A stretch of 6,157 nt of DNA, taken from contig JAUZPC010000187.1 in the NCBI GenBank assembly GCA_030706105.1, positions 1-6,157 of the forward strand. The letters are read 5' to 3'. This DNA comes from Bacteroidota bacterium (lineage in GTDB: Bacteria; Bacteroidota; Ignavibacteria; Ignavibacteriales; Ignavibacteriaceae). Positions 1 to 5,573 of the stretch are shown here, piece by piece. Both the position numbers and the translations under genes were made by a program. The stretch's first letter is position 1. Each line of letters opens with the position of its first letter. A model generated the notes under the pieces. That model worked only from the letters and a program-made list of their open reading frames with translations, was not told the origin of the DNA and searched no databases.

Positions 1-662
1 CCATTCCTGGCTTTATTTACAGCATTGCCCCCGCACAAGCTTATTACCTGATTTCTGAAACAATGCCCTTCTTTAAGAAGCAAGATATCATCAAAAGGTA
101 ATTCACCCTGAGCCAAGTATTTTTTTTTGAACAACGGGTGGCTTTCCGGTACAAAGGCTACAAAGGGTTCATAATATAAAGTCAGTTCGGAAATATCATT
201 TTGTTTTAGAGGTAATGCAAGAATGCCTGCATCAATAACATCCTTTCTTAATCCTGTGATAATTTCTGCCGTAGTAAGCTCATTAATAACCAAATCGACC
301 TCGGGCAATTTTTCAGAAAAAAGGTTAAGGAAAAGCGGAAGCAAATAGGGTGATATTGTAGGAATAATCCCCAAGCGAAAGACACCGCTATAGTCATCAT
401 TACCATATTTAACCAGTTCTTCAAGCCTGCCATATTCAGTTATAACAACTTTAGCCTGATTAATAAATTTCTCCCCTGCCTTTGTTATACCGATAGGATG
501 TTTTTTTCTATTGAAGATAAGTATGCCCAAATCTTTTTCAAGCTTAGTTATCTGCATACTTAAGGTCGGCTGGGTTATAAAGCATTTTTCCGCAGCTATG
601 GAAAAATTACGGTGGTTATAAACCGCCACTGCATATTTCATCTGAATTATGCTTATAGACAT
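1..662 (-). CDS. oxyR: OxyR-type LysR-family peroxide sensor, N-terminal 220 residues (C-terminus beyond left edge)
   Basis: Transcription factor that senses hydrogen peroxide and controls peroxide-defence genes. Reading leftward from ATG at 662, the frame stays open for 220 codons to the window edge. Residues 5-65 form the LysR winged helix-turn-helix (NFSIAAEKCFITQPTLSMQI, residues 19-38). From about residue 90 comes the regulatory domain, which closely resembles E. coli OxyR: GIIPTISPYLLP (98-109) and EGHCFRNQVISLC (198-210). C201 and C210 are nine residues apart, as are the redox pair C199 and C208 of E. coli OxyR. T102 and T131 align with the Thr residues (T100, T129) near the peroxide site. 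A possible ribosome site, AGGA, lies 10 nt upstream. The gene is divergent from ahpC, and the operator touches its start codon, which suggests autoregulation. About 80-90 C-terminal residues are missing because of the window edge, not a mutation. The OxyR assignment is strong; redox activity is inferred from the conserved residues. Confidence 0.93.
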   Translation of the reverse strand, partial: MSISIIQMKYAVAVYNHRNFSIAAEKCFITQPTLSMQITKLEKDLGILIFNRKKHPIGITKAGEKFINQAKVVITEYGRLEELVKYGNDDYSGVFRLGIIPTISPYLLPLFLNLFSEKLPEVDLVINELTTAEIITGLRKDVIDAGILALPLKQNDISELTLYYEPFVAFVPESHPLFKKKYLAQGELPFDDILLLKEGHCFRNQVISLCGGNAVNKARN

Positions 663-663
663 A

Positions 664-700
664 ATATATTATTCCTATAATAATTATAGATTTCCTCTAT
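664..700. promoter_or_regulatory. Predicted OxyR operator, 37-bp dyad
   Basis: Four quarter sites lie at exact 11-bp steps: ATAT (664-667), CTAT (675-678), ATAG (686-689) and CTAT (697-700), each separated by 7 bp. The known OxyR pattern is ATAG-N7-CTAT-N7-ATAG-N7-CTAT, so 15 of 16 bases match. The central 15 bp (675-689, CTATAAT-A-ATTATAG) form a perfect palindrome centred on 682, which is also the centre of the whole element. The site ends 2 bp from the oxyR start codon and overlaps its likely ribosome site, so binding should also reduce oxyR expression. It lies about 100 bp upstream of ahpC, where an activator could act. The pattern is seen directly; binding is inferred. Confidence 0.85.
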
Positions 701-711
701 GGTAATATAAA
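683..711 (-). promoter_or_regulatory. Candidate oxyR promoter inside the operator
   Basis: On the minus strand there is an exact TATAAT at 688-683, with TTTATA (4 of 6 matches to TTGACA) at 711-706 and a 17-bp spacer. The -10 is part of the central operator palindrome, so OxyR binding would block it. The predicted transcript start, near 676, would leave a leader of only about 14 nt with the ribosome site at its extreme 5' end. That makes the call weak; the AT-rich palindrome could produce TATAAT by itself. Confidence 0.3.
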
Positions 712-750
712 CAAAATCAATTGGACTGGCATCATAGTTAATCATATTTT
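701..750 (+). promoter_or_regulatory. Likely ahpC promoter region, two alternative -10 candidates
   Basis: Two readings are possible. TATAAA at 706-711 (5 of 6 to TATAAT) would place the -35 position at about 684-689, inside the OxyR site, as expected for a promoter whose activator makes up for a poor -35. Alternatively, TTGGAC (721-726) with CATATT (743-748) gives a 16-bp spacer and puts the operator just upstream of the -35. Neither is a strong match, which fits an activator-dependent promoter. Downstream, TTAATCAT occurs twice (738-745, 750-757) with no known role. Confidence 0.35.
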
Positions 751-785
751 TAATCATTAAATTTTTAGAATAATTAAACATAAAC

Positions 786-789
786 AGGA
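786..789 (+). promoter_or_regulatory. Ribosome binding site that decides the ahpC start
   Basis: AGGA lies 8 nt before the ATG at 798 but only 2 nt before an in-frame ATG at 792. The 8-nt spacing is workable and the 2-nt spacing is not, so the protein should begin MKNTIVSIG rather than MNMKNTIVSIG. Confidence 0.7.
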
Positions 790-797
790 AAATGAAT

Positions 798-1355
798 ATG
801 AAAAATACAATTGTAAGCATCGGCTCAGAGTTTCCATCTTTTGAAAAGAAGGCAGTAATTTCATTGGAGAAGAATAAAGAATTTGCAACCATCAGTTCTG
901 AAGATCATAAATCAGCAGGTCTTTGGCTGGTAATGTTCTGGTATCCAAAGGATTTTACTTTTGTATGCCCTACGGAGATTGCTGAATTTAATAAGCATTT
1001 CGAGGATTTTAGAGACCGCGACGCAATGCTTTTAGGTGCCTCCACTGATTCAGAGTTCGTACATCTGGCTTGGCGGAACGATCATAAAGACCTGAAAGGA
1101 TTGAAATTTCCATTAGTTGCCGATACATCAAAATCTTTAGCCGACAGTTTAGGCATCCTGACCAACGATGATGAGAAAGTTGCCTATAGAGCTACTTATA
1201 TTGTGGATCCTCAGGGAATTGTCCGCTGGGTAAGCGTAAACGATCTTAGCGTCGGCAGAAATGTGAATGAAGTTTTGCGGGTTTTAGACGCTTTACAGAC
1301 GGATGAACTTTGCCCATGTAATTGGGAAAAGGGCGAAGCTACTTTGAGTGCTTAA
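798..1355 (+). CDS. ahpC: Alkyl hydroperoxide reductase AhpC, 2-Cys peroxiredoxin of the mycobacterial type
   Basis: Cytoplasmic thiol peroxidase of 185 residues that reduces hydrogen peroxide, organic peroxides and probably peroxynitrite. The peroxiredoxin signature PKDFTFVCPTE (50-60) carries the P-x3-T-x2-C active site with peroxidatic C57; R131 in YRATYIVDP is the usual catalytic arginine. The C-terminal DELCPCNWEKG has C172 and C174. This CxC matches C174/C176 of Mycobacterium tuberculosis AhpC, and the stretches WRNDHKDLK and VGRNVNEVLRVLDALQ also resemble that protein more than E. coli AhpC. The chain stops soon after the CxC and lacks the C-terminal YF helix linked to overoxidation sensitivity in other peroxiredoxins. 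Its neighbours are divergent oxyR and downstream ahpD, the expected regulator and reductant. Induction by OxyR through the 664-700 site is inferred. Start chosen at 798 on ribosome-site spacing. Confidence 0.96.
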   Translation: MKNTIVSIGSEFPSFEKKAVISLEKNKEFATISSEDHKSAGLWLVMFWYPKDFTFVCPTEIAEFNKHFEDFRDRDAMLLGASTDSEFVHLAWRNDHKDLKGLKFPLVADTSKSLADSLGILTNDDEKVAYRATYIVDPQGIVRWVSVNDLSVGRNVNEVLRVLDALQTDELCPCNWEKGEATLSA

Positions 1356-1455
1356 TTATTAGTGTATGTTGCTCTTGTAATTTGCGTTTGAACTGATGCG
1401 GTTATATGCGATATGTGCGACTGAATACGATGAATATGTTATGAGATGATGACTG

Positions 1456-1506
1456 ACCTCACCCCCTGCCCCCTCTCCGACTTCCGCCTGCGGCGGGGAG
1501 AGGGGG
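1456..1506. repeat. GC-rich interspersed-repeat-like element with a strong hairpin, between ahpC and ahpD
   Basis: This C/G-rich block sits inside an otherwise AT-rich gap of 223 bp. CCCCCTCTCC (1469-1478) pairs perfectly with GGAGAGGGGG (1497-1506), and the 18-nt loop holds a nested CCGC/GCGG stem (1484-1487, 1490-1493). The left side continues as CCTCACCCCCTG (1457-1468) with no matching right arm, so it may be a decayed or truncated copy. I recall similar 'CCCCTCTCC...GGAGAGGGG' elements scattered between genes in many bacteria, but repetition cannot be shown from one window. The tract after the hairpin on the plus strand is A6, not T, so it is not a standard terminator. The rest of the gap (1356-1455, 1507-1578) shows nothing I recognise beyond the ahpD ribosome site. 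Confidence 0.65.
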
Positions 1507-1578
1507 AAAAAACTTGTTGAGCTCCATTTCCTTATGAGGCTGCGAATTGTTATTGTAAAAAGCAAAGAAAGGATTAAT

Positions 1579-2166
1579 ATGTCACTTGTTGAAACTAAAA
1601 ATGATCTTTTACGAGATTTAGGAATTGATTCCGGCTACACATCAACCGCATTAGAAAAATTAGTTAATGCGGACTCCAAATATTTAAAAGATTTACGCAT
1701 CAATTTGAATAATGTACTGTCTTCCATTAACATGACAAAAAAGGAATCTCTACTGATTGCTCTGGCAATAGCCGTTAATGAGAGAAACGAAATACTGAAA
1801 AGCGCATTTACCGCTCTTGCTGCTGCTAATGATGCTACCAATGCAGAAATTGCGGAAGCAGTTGCCTGTGCCAGTCTGCTGGCAACCAACAACGTGTTTT
1901 ACAGATTCAAGCATTTTATAGGCGGAAGTACTGATGAATATCAGAATATGCCGGCCGGAATAAAAATGAACATAATGATAAATCCCATATTGGGGAAAGA
2001 ACTATTTGAGCTTATCAGTTTAGCAGTATCTGCAGTTAACGGCTGTGAGCAATGTGTAAATTCACATGAGGCATCTGTAAAAACTGCCGGGGCCTCTGCA
2101 GCAAAAATATTTGATGCCATCCGTCTGGCAGCTGTTATCAGGGGATTATCCATAATAATAAATTGA
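1579..2166 (+). CDS. ahpD: AhpD-family alkylhydroperoxidase / carboxymuconolactone decarboxylase-fold thiol reductase
   Basis: Partner reductase for AhpC, 195 residues. In M. tuberculosis AhpD takes electrons from dihydrolipoamide carriers and passes them to AhpC. The all-helical AhpD fold is recognisable: YLKDLRINL (35-43), NNVFYRFKHF (104-113), KMNIMINP (129-136) and the active-site stretch SAVNGCEQCVNSHE (151-164). C156 and C159 form the CxxC and H163 matches mycobacterial H137. E144, twelve residues before C156, matches E118. The second CxxC-internal residue is Gln (CEQC), where M. tuberculosis has His (CSHC). The N-terminus is longer than the 177-residue mycobacterial protein. ATG 1579 is chosen because AAAGGA sits 5 nt upstream; an in-frame ATG at 1534 has no such site and would add 15 non-family residues. 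It probably shares the ahpC transcript despite the gap. Confidence 0.92.
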   Translation: MSLVETKNDLLRDLGIDSGYTSTALEKLVNADSKYLKDLRINLNNVLSSINMTKKESLLIALAIAVNERNEILKSAFTALAAANDATNAEIAEAVACASLLATNNVFYRFKHFIGGSTDEYQNMPAGIKMNIMINPILGKELFELISLAVSAVNGCEQCVNSHEASVKTAGASAAKIFDAIRLAAVIRGLSIIIN

Positions 2167-2240
2167 GTGATAACGTACTTTTGAATAATTTAAAGTGACT
2201 TTGTAACTATTATACTTTTTAACATACTACAGATATTATT

Positions 2241-2305
2241 AGCTTTAACCCGATAAGTATGCAGCTCCTCGCATAAAACAACTTTGGGTTAAAGCTTTTA
2301 ATTTT
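2241..2305 (+). terminator. Large stem-loop, probable end of the ahpCD transcript
   Basis: AGCTTTAACCC (2241-2251) pairs perfectly with GGGTTAAAGCT (2286-2296), an 11-bp stem followed by the T-rich run TTTAATTTT. The 34-nt loop contains a second stem, TATGC (2258-2262) with GCATA (2271-2275). It lies 75 nt after the ahpD stop and before the next promoter, the right place for a terminator. The long structured loop and interrupted T-run are not typical, so a regulatory or mRNA-stabilising structure is an alternative. Confidence 0.5.
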
Positions 2306-2336
2306 AGCATACATTTTACCACTTACCCGGCATCAC

Positions 2337-2372
2337 TTGACAAAAGAAGTACTTTTGCATATTTTTACTTTG
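2337..2372 (+). promoter_or_regulatory. Candidate promoter for the membrane protein/regulator pair
   Basis: A perfect TTGACA at 2337-2342 is followed, after a 17-bp spacer, by TATTTT (2360-2365, 4 of 6 to TATAAT). There is also TACTTTTG (2350-2357), an exact match to the Bacteroidota -7 pattern TAnnTTTG, but only 10 bp separate it from the upstream TTG. TACTTTG at 2366-2372 is one base short of that pattern. Which element the sigma factor uses cannot be told from sequence alone. All readings overlap the palindromes at 2347-2388. Confidence 0.45.
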
Positions 2373-2388
2373 AAAAACAAAGTACTTT
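2347..2388. promoter_or_regulatory. Predicted operator: nested GTACTTT palindromes
   Basis: Two palindromic cores, AAGTACTT (2347-2354) and AAAGTACTTT (2379-2388), flank a 19-bp inverted repeat TACTTTG-N5-CAAAGTA (2366-2384). The block overlaps the promoter candidates and ends 16 bp before the membrane protein start. A further GTACTTTTG copy lies at 2175-2183. Repeated dyads over a promoter are typical of a dimeric repressor site. The obvious candidate binder is the winged-helix regulator encoded by the second gene of this pair, but that link is inference. Confidence 0.6.
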
Positions 2389-2404
2389 ATGAAAGAAATT
2401 AAAA

Positions 2405-3001
2405 ATGGACGAAAATAAAGCTTACGAAGACCTGAAATTTATCAAGCAGATTATTGAGGACAGCAAGAGGGAGTTTGTCTATAACGGTATCGATTATATT
2501 GTTTGGGGCATCCTCACATTCATAGGGCTAATTGCCACTTATTTTACAATCCATTGGTCATTCTTCCGGTCAATAGGAATTATCTGGCTTGGGATTGTGT
2601 TTGTGGGATATCTGTTCGGCTATTTAAACGGAAAAAGAGAAGAAAGAATAATGCCTGCAACTTTTTTAAGAAAAAGCATCTCGGCAGTATGGACTGCAAC
2701 AGGAATTTCAATGCTCATATTTGGTTTTATTGCCCCGTTTAACAATCACTATTTGAGTGTTTTTATCTGCCCCTTTCTTTCTACAGTTCTGGGTACCGCT
2801 TATTTTATAACCGGATCATTAGTTGACGGTAAATGGATGAAATATCTTTCAATTGGATGGTGGGCAGGTGCAGTTACAATGTTTATAATTCCAGGTTTAT
2901 ACAGTCTTCTGTTAATGGCTTTTATGATGCTTGTATTGCAGACAATACCCGGCATTATTTTATACAGGAAATTCAGAAGAGAAATGAAAGCAGTAAAGTG
3001 A
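2405..3001 (+). CDS. Six-helix integral membrane protein of unknown function, paired with a winged-helix regulator
   Basis: A 198-residue protein that I cannot assign to a function. A charged, helical N-terminus (residues 1-30, KAYEDLKFIKQIIEDSKREF) is followed by about six hydrophobic segments near 31-49, 57-74, 93-111, 117-138, 146-162 and 165-187. A basic tail (RKFRREMKAVK) ends the chain. The KREER loop (77-81) and the RK at 89-90 follow helix 2. No enzyme motif, transporter signature or metal site is evident. The only cysteine is C122. ATG 2405 is supported by operator placement and by the amphipathic N-terminus, though the upstream GAAAGAAA is a weak ribosome site. The TGA stop overlaps the GTG start of the next gene (GTGA), so the two are translationally coupled. 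A role as sensor or signal partner for that regulator is plausible but unproven. Confidence 0.85.
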   Translation: MDENKAYEDLKFIKQIIEDSKREFVYNGIDYIVWGILTFIGLIATYFTIHWSFFRSIGIIWLGIVFVGYLFGYLNGKREERIMPATFLRKSISAVWTATGISMLIFGFIAPFNNHYLSVFICPFLSTVLGTAYFITGSLVDGKWMKYLSIGWWAGAVTMFIIPGLYSLLLMAFMMLVLQTIPGIILYRKFRREMKAVK

Positions 3002-3294
3002 ACGATTTTGATTACCAACAGCTTGACGATATTATCCATGCAAGGATACGACTGGCTATAATTGCAGTGCTTATTTCTGTAGGAGAGGCGGAATTTAATT
3101 TTCTTAAAGAGAAGGTCAACACTACAGACGGCAATTTAAGTACACACCTAAGGAAACTGGAAGAGGCAGAGTACATTTTAGTAAAGAAAGAGTTCCAGGA
3201 AAGAAAACCAAAGTCTTTTTACTCCCTTACCGCAAAAGGGAAAAAAGCATTTGAGCTATATGTTGAACGATTAGAAAAATTAATAAAAAAATAG
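2998..3294 (+). CDS. Small winged-helix DNA-binding regulator (HTH_34 / MarR-ArsR-like)
   Basis: A 98-residue, single-domain DNA-binding protein. Residues 10-28 (DDIIHARIRLAIIAVLISV) form the first helices. FNFLKEKVNTTDGNLSTHL spans 33-51, with the recognition helix at about 43-56. The wing is YILVKKEFQERKPKSFYSLT (59-78), and a final helix (80-98) probably dimerises. This order matches the winged-helix family Pfam calls HTH_34. No ligand domain or sensing cysteine is present. I chose the GTG at 2998 because it gives the normal family N-terminus and a 4-nt overlap with the upstream stop; longer in-frame starts such as 2833 would lie entirely within the membrane gene. It most likely controls its own operon through the 2347-2388 dyads. 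The wider target set is unknown. Confidence 0.9.
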   Translation: MNDFDYQQLDDIIHARIRLAIIAVLISVGEAEFNFLKEKVNTTDGNLSTHLRKLEEAEYILVKKEFQERKPKSFYSLTAKGKKAFELYVERLEKLIKK

Positions 3295-3324
3295 AGGCAT
3301 CTTTAAAGCTCCAATATAAAACAG

Positions 3325-3346
3325 CCCTCCCCGCCTTGCCGGGAAG
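3325..3346. repeat. C/G-rich patch in the leader before the TonB receptor, possible repeat remnant
   Basis: A short C-rich to G-rich stretch (CCCTCCCCGCC ... CCGGGAAG) stands out in the AT-rich gap 3295-3415. TCCC/GGGA can pair weakly. It loosely resembles the loop region of the 1456-1506 element (CCGCCTGCGGCGGGG), but the shared length is small. I see no strong promoter or terminator in this gap, only AAAGGA at 3406-3411 serving the receptor gene. Confidence 0.25.
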
Positions 3347-3415
3347 CACAGATGATTTATTTTTTGAGCATATTTTACTATAAGAATTAGACATTTAACA
3401 ACATCAAAGGACAAT

Positions 3416-5560
3416 ATGAAAATAATTATTCTGCTATGTTTACTTTTTACAGCATTTACATTCCCGCAGACAAAAATTACGGGAACTGTTCTTGATTCTG
3501 ACGGAAAGCCCCTGCCCGGAGCTAATATATTCATCAAAGATACTTATGACGGGGCTTCAGCAGACACATCGGGGCATTTTAATTTTACAACGACTGAAAC
3601 CGGCAAAGTACATTTGGGAGCCAGTTTTATTGGATATAAAACATTTGAAAAAGAAATAACCGTTGAAAAAAAGAAATCTCTGGATATTGCCATTACGCTT
3701 GAAGAAGATCTTGCAACGATGAAGACGGTTGTTATTTCAGCCGGATATTTTGAGGCAGGTGACGAAAAGAAGTCAGTAATTTTAAAACCTCTTGACATAG
3801 TAACTACAGGGGCGCAGGCAGATGTCTTTTCCGCATTAAATACACTGCCGGGAGCTCAGCAGGTCGGTGAAAAAGAAGGATTATTTGTACGCGGCGGCGA
3901 TGCGGTAGAAACAAAAGTTTTTATAGATGAGCTGCTTGTTCAAAAGCCGTTTTATTCAAGCCTCCCGGATATCCCTTCAAGAAGCAGATTCTCAGCATTT
4001 TATTTTAAGGGTACAATGTTCAGCACAGGAGGTTACTCTGCTCAGTATGGGCAAGCGCTATCTTCCGCCCTAATATTAAAGATGGATGATCTACCGGAAA
4101 AAACTTCGAGTTCATTAAATCTTATGTCGGTTGGAGTGGGAGCCTCACACACGCAGCGATGGGAAAATTCTTCTTTGGCAGCGGAAGTAAATTATTACAA
4201 CCTTAAGCCATATCAGAATATTCACAAACAGAGACAAAAGTATGACCTGCCGCCAATTGGCGGAGACGCAAATTTGCTTTACAGGTATAAGACTTCAAAT
4301 ACCGGCATGGTTAAACTGTATGCTTACTATAACAGCTCAGATGTTAAACTTTATACTGCCAATTTGGATTCTCCCACAGGTGAAGATAAAATTAACTTAG
4401 CCAATAAGAGTTTATATTTAAATGCAAATTATAGAGAAATGTTTGGAAAGTGGACTTTCTTTGCCGGTTCTTCATTCAATATTGACAGAGATAATATTTT
4501 GTTGAACACAGACAATATTTTTGAAGGGACCAAGTTATTCTCCGCTAAATCTACTTTAATTCATCCGCTGCACGGGTTATCCACCATAACATTTGGCGCA
4601 GAATTGTCGCGGACAAAATTTGACGAATCATACAATATATTATCACATAATCTTACTGAAACCAACACCGCTGCTTTTGTGGAAACCGATATCTTTATTA
4701 CCAAAGATTTAGCTGCACGTATTGGAGGCAGGGTTGAGAATTCCAAATTCTTAAACAAAACAAATTTTGCTCCCAGGACTTCACTTGCCTATAAAATAGG
4801 AGAATACGGACAGTTTAACTTTGCTTACGGTAAATTTTATCAGACGCCTGACAAGGATTATTTATTCTTGAACTCTTATACAAATTCTCATCTGACATTT
4901 GAAAATGCAGAACACTATATACTTAACTACCAGTATATTGTTGATGATATTACCTTCAGGATAGAGGGTTATTATAAAAATTACGGCAGTTTAGTAAAGG
5001 GAACTTCATTCGTTTCCAAGAGCTGGGAAGATCCTGCATATTATGATTCCATCCCCTTAAGTAATGCAGGCAAAGGTTATGCTAAAGGTATTGACGTATT
5101 CTGGAGAGACAGAGCATTTATTCCTAATACGGATTATTGGCTGACTTACTCATATCTGGACACAAAAAGAGAATACAGAAATTACCCTATTATGGCTACT
5201 CCCCCATTTGCCGCAAAGCATACTTTCTCGGCAGTGCTTAAACGCTGGTTCCCTGATATTTCTACTTACGTAGGATTAACATATACACACGCCTCCGGAA
5301 GGACTTACTACAATCCTAATAACAAGACAGAGTTTCTGGGAGACCGCACCATGAGTTATAATAATCTCGCGATAAACTTTTCATACGTAACATATTTAGT
5401 AGGCAACTACACCGTAGTCTATTTCTCGGTTGATAATCTGCCCGGCTTTGCCAATGTTTACAGTTACAGGTACTCTAATGACGGATTAAGGCGCATGGGA
5501 GTATTACCCACAAACCTGAGATCAGCATTCTTAGGCATATTTATGAATTTTAACTATTAA
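3416..5560 (+). CDS. TonB-dependent outer-membrane receptor with N-terminal carboxypeptidase-regulatory-like domain
   Basis: A 714-residue outer-membrane receptor, complete. Residues 1-18 are a signal peptide (IIILLCLLFTAFTF, then PQ). Residues 20-96 are a CarboxypepD_reg-like beta-sandwich: ITGTVLDSDGKPLPGANIFI, then DTSGHFNF and SFIGYKTF. KTVVISAGYFE (103-113) resembles a TonB box. The plug follows (about 115-225), with ALNTLPGAQQVGEKEGLFVRG, DELLV and GGYSAQYGQALSS. The remaining 490 residues alternate polar and aromatic strands and end in FMNFNY, with the terminal aromatic typical of barrel insertion. At about 700 residues it is far shorter than SusC proteins (about 1000), and no SusD follows, so glycan uptake is not indicated. 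Siderophore, metal, vitamin or peptide uptake is possible; nothing here fixes the substrate. AAAGGA lies 4 nt before ATG 3416. The next gene starts 13 nt after the stop. Confidence 0.93.
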   Translation: MKIIILLCLLFTAFTFPQTKITGTVLDSDGKPLPGANIFIKDTYDGASADTSGHFNFTTTETGKVHLGASFIGYKTFEKEITVEKKKSLDIAITLEEDLATMKTVVISAGYFEAGDEKKSVILKPLDIVTTGAQADVFSALNTLPGAQQVGEKEGLFVRGGDAVETKVFIDELLVQKPFYSSLPDIPSRSRFSAFYFKGTMFSTGGYSAQYGQALSSALILKMDDLPEKTSSSLNLMSVGVGASHTQRWENSSLAAEVNYYNLKPYQNIHKQRQKYDLPPIGGDANLLYRYKTSNTGMVKLYAYYNSSDVKLYTANLDSPTGEDKINLANKSLYLNANYREMFGKWTFFAGSSFNIDRDNILLNTDNIFEGTKLFSAKSTLIHPLHGLSTITFGAELSRTKFDESYNILSHNLTETNTAAFVETDIFITKDLAARIGGRVENSKFLNKTNFAPRTSLAYKIGEYGQFNFAYGKFYQTPDKDYLFLNSYTNSHLTFENAEHYILNYQYIVDDITFRIEGYYKNYGSLVKGTSFVSKSWEDPAYYDSIPLSNAGKGYAKGIDVFWRDRAFIPNTDYWLTYSYLDTKREYRNYPIMATPPFAAKHTFSAVLKRWFPDISTYVGLTYTHASGRTYYNPNNKTEFLGDRTMSYNNLAINFSYVTYLVGNYTVVYFSVDNLPGFANVYSYRYSNDGLRRMGVLPTNLRSAFLGIFMNFNY

Positions 5561-5573
5561 TTAAGGAACTAAA

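Noticed and set aside
653..892. Open frame of 79 codons on the minus strand across the oxyR-ahpC gap
   Set aside because: It overlaps the operator, the oxyR start and the beginning of ahpC in antisense; its composition reflects AT-rich non-coding DNA.
1469..1512. Strong hairpin as a rho-independent terminator of ahpC
   Set aside because: On the plus strand the stem is followed by A residues, and on the minus strand no T-tract follows the stem, so neither strand fits a terminator.
1359..1565. Open frame of 68 codons on the minus strand across the ahpC-ahpD gap
   Set aside because: Its core (PLSPPQAEVGEGAGGEV) is simply a translation of the GC-rich hairpin repeat; no ribosome site or protein-like remainder.
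1534..1578. Longer ahpD start adding 15 residues
   Set aside because: No ribosome site before 1534, and the extension is not family-like; ATG 1579 has AAAGGA at good spacing.
2389..2418. Nine-codon upstream open frame (MKEIKNGRK) overlapping the membrane protein start
   Set aside because: It starts directly at the end of the operator palindrome with no ribosome site; it cannot be told from chance in AT-rich DNA.
2833..2997. N-terminal extension of the winged-helix regulator inside the membrane gene
   Set aside because: This stretch is the membrane gene read in another frame; the GTG at 2998 gives a complete domain and coupled overlap.
3364..3384. TTGAGC and TATAAG as a promoter for the TonB receptor
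   Set aside because: Only about 9 bp separate them, far too short for a -35/-10 pair.
3280..3537. Minus-strand open frame of 85 codons before and into the TonB receptor gene
   Set aside because: Antisense to the receptor's signal peptide and first domain; no domain-like sequence or ribosome site.
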